Below, piece after piece: positions 26,226 to 33,812 of a stretch of DNA of 64,000 nt (position 1 is the stretch's first letter; each line of letters opens with the position of its first letter). A program made the position numbers and the translations under genes. The notes under the pieces were generated by a model, which saw only the letters and a list, made by a program, of their open reading frames with translations, had not been told where the DNA came from and ran no database searches. The stretch covers positions 124,001-188,000 of the forward strand of contig CAZXFL010000001.1 of assembly GCA_964640385.1 (NCBI GenBank), read 5' to 3'. The stretch comes from JBBDIK01 sp964640385. Lineage in GTDB: Bacteria > Actinomycetota > UBA4738 > JBBDHU01.

Positions 26226-26255
26226 ACGATACGCCGGGGGTCCGACATCCGTCAA
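26226..26255 (-). promoter_or_regulatory. Promoter of DUF6504-dnaE2
   Basis: On the minus strand TTGACG (26250-26255) and TATCGT (26226-26231) are 18 bases apart. The predicted start point is near 26219, so the LexA box at 26201-26216 covers roughly +3 to +18, an ideal repressor position. The DUF6504 start codon is about 70 bases downstream. Confidence 0.6.
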
Positions 26256-26302
26256 GGCGAGAGGTTTTCCGCTCATCAGCCAGTGAGGAGTACCTTCTGG
26301 TC

Positions 26303-26740
26303 ATGTCCGAGATCAGGGAGCCGCCCAGGCCTCCGTCTAGGTGGTTGCCGACGCTGTCGATGGTGCTAGGGATGATCAGCTTCGCCATCCTCACCGTCTT
26401 CCTTGTCGTGGCATTCGTTCGGCGCAGCAGCCCGGACATCTTCGGCGTCGTCGCGGACCTGGGAGGAGCGACAATCTCGTTCTCGCAGAAGATGGGTTTC
26501 GCACTGTCCTCTACGTTCGGGGGCATCGGCGGCTTCCTGTTCCGGGCAACCGCCATCTGCGCCCTCGGTGCCCTCTTCAGCGGCCTCCTAGCGACCCGAA
26601 GGACGCGGCCATCGACGGAACGGCGTGCACGTACCGGACTCTGGCTCAGCTCCCTATCTGTGCTTCTCATAGTCGTCGTCGTGTTCTTCGTCGGTGCCTC
26701 CTCCAACACCTTCTTCAACGTCGTCAACCTCATCAAATGA
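26303..26740 (+). CDS. Hypothetical membrane protein with three predicted helices
   Basis: The 145-residue protein has a Pro-rich N-terminus (MSEIREPPRPPSRWL) and three hydrophobic segments (about 16-38, 72-97 and 113-137). The middle loop is Gly/Ser-rich (FSQKMGFALSSTFGGIGG). No family recognised. The ATG at 26303 is chosen because GAGGAG lies 12 bases upstream and an upstream extension would start inside the LexA box. It is divergent from DUF6504-dnaE2 and might share LexA control, which is inference. Confidence 0.6.
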   Translation: MSEIREPPRPPSRWLPTLSMVLGMISFAILTVFLVVAFVRRSSPDIFGVVADLGGATISFSQKMGFALSSTFGGIGGFLFRATAICALGALFSGLLATRRTRPSTERRARTGLWLSSLSVLLIVVVVFFVGASSNTFFNVVNLIK

Positions 26741-26858
26741 ACAAGAGTCGTCCGTATTCGTGCCGGGAGAACCGGACGGGTAACGCAGACCTGCTCGCCG
26801 AAGTCCTACTACCTGTGGGCAACAAGACTCCACGGGTCACTGGTTGGGTCTAGCCAAG

Positions 26859-27194
26859 CTACAGAGCAGGGGTCCTGACAGCCAGTACCACCGCGAACCC
26901 AAGAACGGTGAGCGCTGGGATCCACAACACGGGAGCTCGAACCAAGGTCATGAAGGATCGTGGCGTTCGACGAGCAATGTCGATCTGATCGCCGACGAGA
27001 CGGCCCGCGACTCGGAAGGGAATCACCAGGATGATGAGAAGCCAGCAGGGAATGATCAATGCGATCCGTAGTAGTCGGTTGTCTACGAGTTCCCCTGCCA
27101 AGACGGCTACGACGAAGACCGCAGGAATTACCAACACCCCGAAGAGGACTGTTCCCCTCCCGACGTCGAAGGGGTGGATCTGATTCGGCTCCAT
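26859..27194 (-). CDS. Hypothetical membrane protein
   Basis: The 111-residue product starting at ATG 27194 (MEPNQIHPFDVGRGTVLFGV) has three hydrophobic segments (about 14-35, 40-60 and 86-108) separated by a charged loop (GRLVGDQIDIARRTPRSF). No recognised domain. It follows the small cytoplasmic gene at 27211 by 16 bases and probably forms a two-gene unit with it. The open frame extends upstream to 27380, but that part overlaps the other gene and has a different composition. Confidence 0.55.
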   Translation of the reverse strand: MEPNQIHPFDVGRGTVLFGVLVIPAVFVVAVLAGELVDNRLLRIALIIPCWLLIILVIPFRVAGRLVGDQIDIARRTPRSFMTLVRAPVLWIPALTVLGFAVVLAVRTPAL

Positions 27195-27210
27195 CGATCC
27201 GGTGATGGGA

Positions 27211-27489
27211 TCAGCCTGGTACCACTGGTACACCTTCTTTCCGAATGCTCGCGGCCCGGCTCGGTTTCGGATCAAGCCCGAAGTGACTCTTGAGTTGTTC
27301 CTCGAAGTAGGCACCGATCTCGGCTTCCGACGCGCCGTGATAGAGCTTCCCCAGAACCGGGAGCATGCAGTCGTACTCATCGAACGGTCCGCCGGGAACT
27401 ACCCCGATGGGATCCCACTCGTTCAAGAGATTGCGTAGCTCACGTTCCTTCTGTCGGAGCTCGGCCTTGTGGAGAGAGATGTCCTCCAT
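27211..27489 (-). CDS. Small hypothetical protein with NEWDPIGV motif
   Basis: The 92-residue protein has a charged N-terminal helix (MEDISLHKAELRQKERELRN), then LLNEWDPIGVVPGGPFDEYD, a motif found in small uncharacterised proteins of the DUF1871-like kind, and a C-terminal helix GASEAEIGAYFEEQLKSHFG. The function is unknown; such genes often sit in accessory or polymorphic-toxin immunity contexts, but no toxin is seen here. The start at 27489 has a GGAG only three bases upstream, so an earlier GTG (three codons upstream) is possible. Confidence 0.55.
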   Translation of the reverse strand: MEDISLHKAELRQKERELRNLLNEWDPIGVVPGGPFDEYDCMLPVLGKLYHGASEAEIGAYFEEQLKSHFGLDPKPSRAASIRKEGVPVVPG

Positions 27490-27542
27490 GCGCTCCACTC
27501 TAGTCAAGCCGCGCAATCTTACGTGCTCGTTGCGAACCCGAT

Positions 27543-28676
27543 TCAGACGCGCACTCCTGCGCGCGAGGCCGAGAAGCCGGAGAGGTCGATCTGCGGAGAC
27601 ACGTCGGTCGCGAGGTCGGCGAGCAACTCGCCGATCAGCGGGCCGAACTTGAACCCGTGACCGCTGCACGGTGAACCGATCACTAGCGGCCCCTCGCGGT
27701 CGATGACGAAGTCATGGTCCGGTGTTCGCGTGTAGAGACATGTGTGCGCCGGCTGCGTTTCGACGAGCGGCGCGAACCTCCGAGCCGCCCACGCCGCGAC
27801 CTCCTCTATCCGCGCAGGATCAACCTCGAACGGTCCCTCGGCGGGATCGGCGGGCGGGCCGGACATATGGAGGGCCAGCTTCACCTCCCCGGGGTGCTCC
27901 GGATCCGGAACGGCGTAGGGACCGCGGGATTGGAACCCCTCGGATGCGGGCACGGCCGCCGACCAGTCGATGACGGTCGGCAGCGGCGACGGCGTATCGA
28001 GGCGGAAGTAGGAAACCTGCTCGACCGTCGGGGTGAGGCGCAGATCGATGCCAACCTCGCGGAGCATCGGCCCGGCCCACGAACCTGCGGTAACGACGGC
28101 GACGGGCGCTTTCAGCGTTTCTCCACCTTCGGTCGCGACCTGAACGCCGTTGGCATCGATAGTGAGGCCGGCGACCGGCGTTCCCTCGCGGATCTCAGCG
28201 CCGCGGTCGGCGGCCAGCCGGGCCAGAGCCAGCACGGACCGCTCCGCGTAGCAGACCCCTGCGTCGGGATGGAACAGGATCTCCTCGCCGTCCTCGAAGC
28301 GCATCCCCGGCCAGCGCTCCCTGGCGTCGGCGGCGGCGAGCCATTCGAAGGAAGCGCCCAGCGACTCCATCGACGCCGCTGCTCGCTCCGCGTTCTCGCC
28401 GATATCGATCCCACCGGTAGTCACCAGGAGCGACTGCCCTGCAACCCGTTCCAGCGAACGCCATGCTTCGAGAGCGGGCACCGCCATCTGGGCGTATCGC
28501 TGTTCCGCGATCGCGAGACGGAAGATCCGGGTCGGGCCGCCCGAACTCCCCAGCAGATGCCCCAGCCGGAACCGTTCGAGCAGGATGGCCTTCACCCCGC
28601 GCGCCGCGAGCGCATGCGTGGTGGCGGTCCCCATGATCCCGCCCCCGATGACGATGACGTCGGCGTCGTTTCCCAT
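27543..28676 (-). CDS. Monomeric sarcosine oxidase / N-methyltryptophan oxidase family flavoenzyme
   Basis: These enzymes oxidise secondary amines such as sarcosine, releasing formaldehyde and H2O2. The 377-residue protein has the N-terminal dinucleotide fold VIVIGGGIMGTATTHALAARG, the SSGGPTRIFR substrate and FAD region, and the C-terminal SPCSGHGFKFGPLIGELLADL motif. Cys313 in HTCLYTRTPDHDFVID aligns with the cysteine that covalently binds FAD in monomeric sarcosine oxidase, so covalent flavin is expected. The substrate cannot be set from sequence. It is on the same strand as the toxin-antitoxin pair but separated by 39 bases and not obviously linked. Confidence 0.85.
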   Translation of the reverse strand: MGNDADVIVIGGGIMGTATTHALAARGVKAILLERFRLGHLLGSSGGPTRIFRLAIAEQRYAQMAVPALEAWRSLERVAGQSLLVTTGGIDIGENAERAAASMESLGASFEWLAAADARERWPGMRFEDGEEILFHPDAGVCYAERSVLALARLAADRGAEIREGTPVAGLTIDANGVQVATEGGETLKAPVAVVTAGSWAGPMLREVGIDLRLTPTVEQVSYFRLDTPSPLPTVIDWSAAVPASEGFQSRGPYAVPDPEHPGEVKLALHMSGPPADPAEGPFEVDPARIEEVAAWAARRFAPLVETQPAHTCLYTRTPDHDFVIDREGPLVIGSPCSGHGFKFGPLIGELLADLATDVSPQIDLSGFSASRAGVRV

Positions 28677-28715
28677 CGCCCGAGAGTCTAGGCGGCCGAC
28701 CCGAGGCTGCTGTGG

Positions 28716-29135
28716 TTACGCGGGAGCCACGGCGAGGCCGAGTTCGGTCGCAGCATCGCCCATCGCCCGGTCCCAGGTGACGAGGACCGCCTCCTCGGCC
28801 CCGACGGCGAGGCCGGTCGCGACGTGGATCGCGTCAGCGCCCTTGAGGCCCGTCCTGTCCGCGATCTCGGCGGCATGGCGAGCCATCGGATCGTCGACGT
28901 CGATCACGCGCATCTCCGCCCAGTATCTATCGAAATCGCTACGGACCTGCGAGCCCAGACGGCGAGAGAGGCGTCCATCCCGTTCCGCAGCTAGGAACGC
29001 AGAATGGGCCTCGGGCAACGCGATGACGCTCGCGGTCCTCGGCACGGGGAGCAGCCAGAGGGAACGCGCGTCATCGGATCCGTCTTCGTCGATGAGCAAC
29101 TTGACCAGCGCCGACGTATCGAAGGCGAGGATCAC
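28716..29135 (-). CDS. VapC-like PIN-domain toxin
   Basis: The 139-residue PIN domain protein has the four acidic residues of the RNase active site: D6 (LAFDTSALVKLL), E42 (ALPEAHSAF), D101 (GADAIHVAT) and D122 (TWDRAM). VapC toxins cleave tRNA or rRNA and are held inactive by the cognate antitoxin. The ATG overlaps the antitoxin stop (ATGA), the usual antitoxin-first arrangement. Confidence 0.85.
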   Translation of the reverse strand: MILAFDTSALVKLLIDEDGSDDARSLWLLPVPRTASVIALPEAHSAFLAAERDGRLSRRLGSQVRSDFDRYWAEMRVIDVDDPMARHAAEIADRTGLKGADAIHVATGLAVGAEEAVLVTWDRAMGDAATELGLAVAPA

Positions 29136-29401
29136 CGACGGATGAGGTCTGAGACGGTGCCCTTGATCTTGATCGGGCGCGGCAACTCGCTGGCCGGACG
29201 GCGCGGTATCAGCGGCGGCCGGGCCCGGCCTTCGGCGATCAGGTCATCGAGGGCGCTGCGCGGCGCGAGGAGTCGCGCCACGGGTCGCCCGCGGTCGGTG
29301 ATGATGATCTCCTCCCCCGAGGCCGCCCGGTCGACGTAACGACCAAGTTCGTCGCGCAGTTCGGTGAGGCTCACACGCTCCGGTTCATCTGTACGCTTCA
29401 T
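29132..29401 (-). CDS. Phd/YefM-type antitoxin
   Basis: The 89-residue product has the Phd/YefM N-terminal DNA-binding fold: SLTELRDELGRYVDRAASGEEIIITDRGRPVARLLAP. The C-terminal tail (RPASELPRPIKIKGTVSDLI) is the toxin-binding region. It should neutralise the VapC-like toxin and repress its own promoter. The ATG at 29401 is chosen since a promoter -10 lies just nine bases upstream; an ATG ten codons earlier at 29431 falls inside that promoter. Confidence 0.8.
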   Translation of the reverse strand: MKRTDEPERVSLTELRDELGRYVDRAASGEEIIITDRGRPVARLLAPRSALDDLIAEGRARPPLIPRRPASELPRPIKIKGTVSDLIRR

Positions 29402-29409
29402 ATCCGTGA

Positions 29410-29438
29410 ATCGTACGCTAGCGGTATCCATCTCGCAA
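29410..29438 (-). promoter_or_regulatory. Promoter of the toxin-antitoxin pair, leaderless start likely
   Basis: On the minus strand TTGCGA (29433-29438) and TACGAT (29410-29415) are 17 bases apart. The predicted start point is within one or two bases of the antitoxin ATG at 29401, so the mRNA would be leaderless, which is common in actinobacteria. The spacer holds the small palindrome CGCTAGCG, a possible antitoxin operator. Confidence 0.45.
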
Positions 29439-29532
29439 GGGTGACACCCCGTCTCCGGTTTCGCAGTGATCTACCTCACACCGGCGGGCCGGGTCCCTCG
29501 CAAGGTCGGGACGCTCCCGCTACAGTGGCGCG

Positions 29533-30153
29533 ATGACGTTCGCCGCCGGGGACCCGATCCTGCTGCGCGAGCTGTGGGGCTCGCGCATCTGGGAGGCGCG
29601 GGCGGCCACCGTGGTCGAGGACACCGACGAGCGCATCATGCTCTATGTTCCGCCCAAGGCCGAGAAGATGCGCGCCGCCGACCGCAAAGGCCCCTACCTG
29701 CACGTCCCAACCGCCGAACCCTGGCTCCTGGTCAACGCTTACTCCAGCAACCGCCGGGTCCTCTCGTTCGCCTGGCCGGACACGAGCTTCGCCGTCCTGA
29801 TGTCCTGGCACGCCGACTCCGGCGCCTTCCTCGGCTGGTACGTGAACCTGCAGGAGCCACTGCGGCGCACCTCGCTCGGGTTCGACACCATCGACCACGT
29901 CCTGGACATCGTGATCAAGCCGCACCGAGGATGGTTCATCAAGGACGAACACGAACTCGACGAGGCTATCGCCGATGGTCTGTTCACCGCCGACCAGATC
30001 GCCGGGTTCCGCGCGGAGAGCAAGCGGGCGATCGACATGATCGAGAGCCAGGCGGAACCGTTCGACGACACCTGGCAGCACTGGCGCCCGAAGCCCGAGT
30101 GGCACCGGCCGACCCTGGTTCCGGGTTGGGACACGCTCGAAGAACAGGGCTAG
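29533..30153 (+). CDS. DUF402 family protein
   Basis: The 206-residue protein has the DUF402 core: WYVNLQEPLRRTSLGFDTIDHVLDIVIKPHRGWFIKDEHELDEA, with the conserved Asp pair and Trp. The family includes nucleoside di/triphosphate phosphatases and an RNA-binding fold; which activity applies is unknown. The N-terminal part (AGDPILLRELWGSRIWEARAATVVED) is the usual beta-barrel-like segment. Start at ATG 29533; no strong ribosome site is seen. Confidence 0.75.
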   Translation: MTFAAGDPILLRELWGSRIWEARAATVVEDTDERIMLYVPPKAEKMRAADRKGPYLHVPTAEPWLLVNAYSSNRRVLSFAWPDTSFAVLMSWHADSGAFLGWYVNLQEPLRRTSLGFDTIDHVLDIVIKPHRGWFIKDEHELDEAIADGLFTADQIAGFRAESKRAIDMIESQAEPFDDTWQHWRPKPEWHRPTLVPGWDTLEEQG

Positions 30154-30276
30154 TCAGTCGAGGTCATCTTGCTCTGCCGAGGCTAACCGCACGCCATCGA
30201 GGACCCGATGATGGTGGCATGAGCTGGGGTTACGTGAGCGGGGAGCGCTGGGCCCGACCTGAATGGACCCTTCCCT

Positions 30277-30378
30277 CTATGTCTCGCGAGTGCCGCGCCA
30301 GGGGCGCCGGACACCAGGGCCGCCAACCAACTTGACCGAGTTGCGGCATCCGAACGTGCCGGCGTCCCAGCGCCACAT
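30277..30378 (-). CDS. Possible 33-residue ORF (doubtful)
   Basis: In the 246-base gap between the DUF402 and DUF5808 genes, an ATG at 30378 with GGAAGAG about nine bases upstream opens a 33-codon frame (MWRWDAGTFGCRNSVKLVGG...), 21 bases after the DUF5808 stop. It has no hydrophobic segment and no recognised family. It could be a small protein or chance. The rest of the gap shows no other feature. Confidence 0.2.
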   Translation of the reverse strand: MWRWDAGTFGCRNSVKLVGGPGVRRPWRGTRET

Positions 30379-30399
30379 CCCCAGCTCTTCCTTTTCCCG

Positions 30400-30678
30400 C
30401 TAGTTCCAGTCGGGGGAGGTCTGCTGCGGCCGCAACCGGGCCAGGTTGACGCTCCAGCCGACTCCGAACGGGGTCTCGGTGATCAGACGGTCGTCGTGGG
30501 GGTTCCACATCCGGTCCTTGATGCGGTCCGGCGTGGGGATCCGGAAGTCGTACGGCACCAGGCCCGCGACGCGCCCGAAGCCCTCGCGCTGGCCGTGGGG
30601 CTTGCGAAGTTCCTCGGCGATCGCGGCGATCACCAGTCCGATGAACGCCAGCTTGAACAGGGTCTTGAGGAACCTCAC
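30400..30678 (-). CDS. DUF5808-like small membrane-anchored protein
   Basis: The 92-residue protein begins with a hydrophobic helix (about 4-22, LKTLFKLAFIGLVIAAIAEE) followed by GRVAGLVPYDFRIPTPDRIK, WNPHDDRLITETPFGVGWSVNLARL. The pattern VPYDF...WNP.D.R...FGVGW.VN matches the actinobacterial DUF5808 family, of unknown function. The GTG at 30678 is well supported by AAGGAG nine bases upstream. A much longer frame upstream belongs to a shadow of the neighbouring LLM gene. Confidence 0.7.
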   Translation of the reverse strand: MRFLKTLFKLAFIGLVIAAIAEELRKPHGQREGFGRVAGLVPYDFRIPTPDRIKDRMWNPHDDRLITETPFGVGWSVNLARLRPQQTSPDWN

Positions 30679-30730
30679 TGCGAACCACTCCTTCCCCGGA
30701 GCCCGTCGGCGCGGACCCCTCGAGCCGATG

Positions 30731-31561
30731 CTATCCCACGAGCTCCGGCATGACCTTGGTGATGAACTCCTCGACGCGGTCCCAGCTCTCGGTCGGCCAC
30801 GAGACGACCAGGTATGAGAACCCCAGTTCGCGTAGCGACTCGGCGCGCTTGCGGACGTCGTCGAAGTCCTCGGAGATCGACAGGTCGGTCGCGCGCAGGA
30901 TCGACTCAGGATCGCGCTGGTAGGACTCGGCCAGGTCGTCCAGCCGCGCCGCGCGCATGGCCAGCTCCTCGACCGTTCCGTAGGTGTGCCACGCATCGGC
31001 TTGCCGCGCCACGATCGGCAGCATCACCTTCTCCCCCTCCGCGCCGATCCAGATCGGCGGGTGGGGCTGCTGGATGGGCTTGGGGTTGTAGTTCGCGTCG
31101 TCGAGCTGGAAGTGCTCGCCCTCGAAGGTCGCGGCCTCCTCGGTCATCAGGGCGCGCATGACCTCGATCCCCTCCTCCAGCCTGGCCGCGCGCTCCGCGA
31201 ACGCCGGGAACGGGATGCCGAGCTCGGCGTGCTCGTCCTCGTGCCAGGATGCCCCGACTCCGAGCTCGAGGCGGCCGCCCGAGATGTGGTCGACCGTGAT
31301 CGCCTCGGTCGCCAGGATCGACGGATGCCGGTACGTCATGCCGCTGACCAACGTCCCGAGACGGATGCGGGTGGTCGAGGCGGCCAGCGCCGCGAGCAGC
31401 GTCCACGACTCCAGACACGGACCGTCCGGATCACCATAGAGCGGTTCGAAATGGTCGAAGACCCAGGCTCCGTCGAACCCGACCTCCTCGGCGTACTTGA
31501 CGCGCTCGAGCACCTCGGTGTACGTGAGCTGGTGCTGCGCGACGTCCAGCGCGAGTCGCAT
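30731..31561 (-). CDS. LLM-class (F420-dependent type) oxidoreductase
   Basis: The 276-residue luciferase-like TIM barrel has AEEVGFDGAWVFDHF, TTRIRLGTLVSGMTYRHPSILATEA, HISGGRLELGVGASWHEDEH and PIWIGAEGEKVMLPIVARQADAWH, the typical F420/FMN-dependent LLM motifs. Substrate cannot be told. The gene overlaps the end of the aminotransferase gene by one base, so the two are likely co-expressed and possibly act in one pathway. Confidence 0.82.
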   Translation of the reverse strand: MRLALDVAQHQLTYTEVLERVKYAEEVGFDGAWVFDHFEPLYGDPDGPCLESWTLLAALAASTTRIRLGTLVSGMTYRHPSILATEAITVDHISGGRLELGVGASWHEDEHAELGIPFPAFAERAARLEEGIEVMRALMTEEAATFEGEHFQLDDANYNPKPIQQPHPPIWIGAEGEKVMLPIVARQADAWHTYGTVEELAMRAARLDDLAESYQRDPESILRATDLSISEDFDDVRKRAESLRELGFSYLVVSWPTESWDRVEEFITKVMPELVG

Positions 31562-32694
31562 CAGGTGCGAACCTCGTCGACGAAGTCACCGATCAGGGAC
31601 AGGCCCTTGAGCGTGGTCTCCATGTCGTAGCCGTACCCGACGCGGAAGTACTTGCCGGTCAGACCGAAGTGCGCGCCCGGCGTGATCAGCACCGATTTCT
31701 CGTCGCGCAGCCGGTCGAACAACTTGGTCGAGGTGATCGGGAGCTTGTAGCCGAGCACCGCGATGGCGCCGGCGTCCGGCGGCGTGCACGAGAGGATCTC
31801 GGGGCGTTCGTCGATCCACTCCTTCAGCATCGGGAACTGCTTGCGCAGGATGCCGCGCGTGCGGCCCAGGAGCTGGTCACGCCGCTTCGGCTCCATCGCA
31901 ACGGTGGCCAGGCGGTCTGAGAGCGACGACAGTGTCAGGGTGAGGTAGTCGTGATAGCCCTCGAGTTTCTCGACCATCTTGGCCGGCCCGACGATCCACC
32001 CGATCCGAAGGCCCGGAAGCCCGAACGCCTTGGAGAGTCCGCCGGTCACCAGGACCCGTGGGTAGCGCCCGAAGAACGTCGGGCTCGTCTCGCCTGCCAG
32101 CTCGGCGCCCCGGTAAACCTCGTCGCTCACGATCCAGGCACCGACCTTGCGGGCTACCCGCACGATCTCGTCCATCTCGTCCCCGGTCAGGACCGAGCCG
32201 GTCGGGTTATTCGGGTTGGTGACCAGGATCAGCTTGGTGCGCTTGGTGACGGCGCGCTGAAGACCTTCGACGTCAAGCGCCCAGCGCGCCGTACCGTTCT
32301 GCTTGCGCAGGACCATCTTGTACGGGTCGGCGCGGCCGGTGAAGTGGCGCGCTAGGCCCCAGGTCTGCAGGTAGTTGGGGATCATGATGGCCGCCCGGTC
32401 ACCCTTCTCCAACAGCCCCCAGAACTCCATGAAGTTCGCCTCGGAGCTGCCGTTGGTGACGCGCACGTTCTCGGGTCCAGCGCCGTAGAACTCGGCGATA
32501 CGCTCACGGAGATCGGGCGAGCCGCCGGCCCACGAGTAGCTGAGCTTGCTGCTCAGGAAGTCGCCGGCGCTGAGTTCGCCGCCGAGCAGTTCCTCGACGC
32601 GCAGGGGCGAGACCCCGCTCTCGGAGAGGTTGTAGTCGACGAGGTTCTCCCAGAGGCACTGGGTCCTCTCCATGCGGAACGGTTCGATGCGCAC
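31561..32694 (-). CDS. Fold-type I PLP aminotransferase
   Basis: The 377-residue protein has the class I/II aminotransferase motifs: VTNGSSEANFMEFWGLL near residue 80, ILVTNPNNPTGSVL, IVSDEVYRGAEL and the PLP lysine in TGGLSKAFGLPGLRIGWIVG. The C-terminal arginine motif for the carboxylate is in YFRVGYG. Substrate not determinable; it resembles the capreomycidine synthase-like/aspartate aminotransferase subgroup. The GTG start at 32694 has AGGAGGT five bases upstream. It is divergent from the ornithine cyclodeaminase-like gene, 88 bases apart. Confidence 0.82.
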   Translation of the reverse strand: MRIEPFRMERTQCLWENLVDYNLSESGVSPLRVEELLGGELSAGDFLSSKLSYSWAGGSPDLRERIAEFYGAGPENVRVTNGSSEANFMEFWGLLEKGDRAAIMIPNYLQTWGLARHFTGRADPYKMVLRKQNGTARWALDVEGLQRAVTKRTKLILVTNPNNPTGSVLTGDEMDEIVRVARKVGAWIVSDEVYRGAELAGETSPTFFGRYPRVLVTGGLSKAFGLPGLRIGWIVGPAKMVEKLEGYHDYLTLTLSSLSDRLATVAMEPKRRDQLLGRTRGILRKQFPMLKEWIDERPEILSCTPPDAGAIAVLGYKLPITSTKLFDRLRDEKSVLITPGAHFGLTGKYFRVGYGYDMETTLKGLSLIGDFVDEVRT

Positions 32695-32782
32695 TCGCTA
32701 CCTCCTGTTTGCGGCCTGCCCGAGGCCGTTCGGAAGGCTAGCAGAGCAGGCCCTGACTGCCGGTCGGGGTAGTCTTCCAGGC

Positions 32783-33787
32783 GTGAGCCGGCCCGTGCTG
32801 CTGCTGCATGAAGACGAGATCCGTTCCGCGCTCGACATGGCCTCGTGCATCGAGGCGATGCGGGGCGCGTTCGCCGCGTATTCGTCAGGCGCGGCCGAAC
32901 TTCCCGCCGTGATCCACCTCGAGGTGCCCGAAGCCGCGGCGGAAGTCCACATCAAAGCCGGCTATCTGCACGGCGGCGAGATCTACGCCGCGAAGTTCGC
33001 ATCGGGGTTCCCCGGGAACGCGGCGCTCGGGCTGCCGACGTCGGACGGCGTGGTCCTGGCGTTCGATGCGAAGACCGGCGCGCCGCGCGCGTTCCTGTTC
33101 GACAACGGGTTCATCACGGACCTGCGGACCGGGGCGGCGGGGGGACTCGCGGCCTCGCTGTTGGCACCGGACGAGGTTTCTGTGGTCGCGGTCATCGGGA
33201 CCGGCGCGCAGGCCCGCTATCAGCTCGATGCGCTGGCGCAGGTACGGACCTTCGGCGAGGTCCGGGTGTGGGGCCGGGACGAGGACAAGGCGCGTGCGTG
33301 CGTCGACAACCTGGCCAAGCGCTCGGGACTGCCCGAGGGTCTACGGTCCTCGGTCGCACCCACGGTTCGCGAAGCTGTCGAGGGCGCGGACGTAGTCATC
33401 ACCTGCACAGCCAGCCGTGAACCGCTGCTGGAGGCCGACTGGCTGTCGTCCGGGGTCCACGTGACCGCCGTCGGTTCCGACGGGCCCGACAAACAGGAAC
33501 TCGCGACGGAGATCCTCGGGCGCGCCGATGTCCTGGTTGTCGATTCACGTCCCCAGTGTGCGGAACGTGGCGAGCTCCATCACGCCTTGGACGAGCGGGT
33601 CATCGCGGACGCGGTCGCGGCGGCGGAACTCGGGGAGATCGTCGCCGGAACCCGGCCCGGACGAACGACGCGCGATCAGCTCACGGTGTGCGATCTGACC
33701 GGGGTCGGCGTGCAGGACGTCGCGGCTGCGGCGCTGGCGTTGGAACGGGCGATCGCAGCGGGCGCGGGCGAGACGCTCCAGATCTGA
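32783..33787 (+). CDS. Ornithine cyclodeaminase / mu-crystallin family protein
   Basis: The 334-residue protein has the family substrate residues in VHIKAGYLHGGEIYAAKFASGF, TSDGVVLAFDAKTGAPRAFL and TDLRTGAAGGLAASLLA, then the NAD-binding AVIGTGAQARYQLDALAQV and VTAVGSDGPDKQELATEIL. Members are ornithine cyclodeaminases, alanine dehydrogenases or ketimine reductases; the exact reaction is open. The start is GTG at 32783; no ribosome site is seen, but TAGTCT lies seven bases upstream, which would fit a leaderless transcript. It is divergent from an aminotransferase, suggesting linked amino or imino acid metabolism. Confidence 0.8.
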   Translation: MSRPVLLLHEDEIRSALDMASCIEAMRGAFAAYSSGAAELPAVIHLEVPEAAAEVHIKAGYLHGGEIYAAKFASGFPGNAALGLPTSDGVVLAFDAKTGAPRAFLFDNGFITDLRTGAAGGLAASLLAPDEVSVVAVIGTGAQARYQLDALAQVRTFGEVRVWGRDEDKARACVDNLAKRSGLPEGLRSSVAPTVREAVEGADVVITCTASREPLLEADWLSSGVHVTAVGSDGPDKQELATEILGRADVLVVDSRPQCAERGELHHALDERVIADAVAAAELGEIVAGTRPGRTTRDQLTVCDLTGVGVQDVAAAALALERAIAAGAGETLQI

Positions 33788-33812
33788 GCGGCCCCCGGCG
33801 GCCAAGCTCCCG

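Noticed and set aside
26741..26858. Terminator between the two convergent membrane protein genes
   Set aside because: Only a 4-bp CCGG stem is visible and there is no T tract.
30154..30399. A gene in the gap between the DUF402 and DUF5808 genes
   Set aside because: Only the 33-codon frame listed at low confidence is seen. The longer frames are shadows of neighbours.
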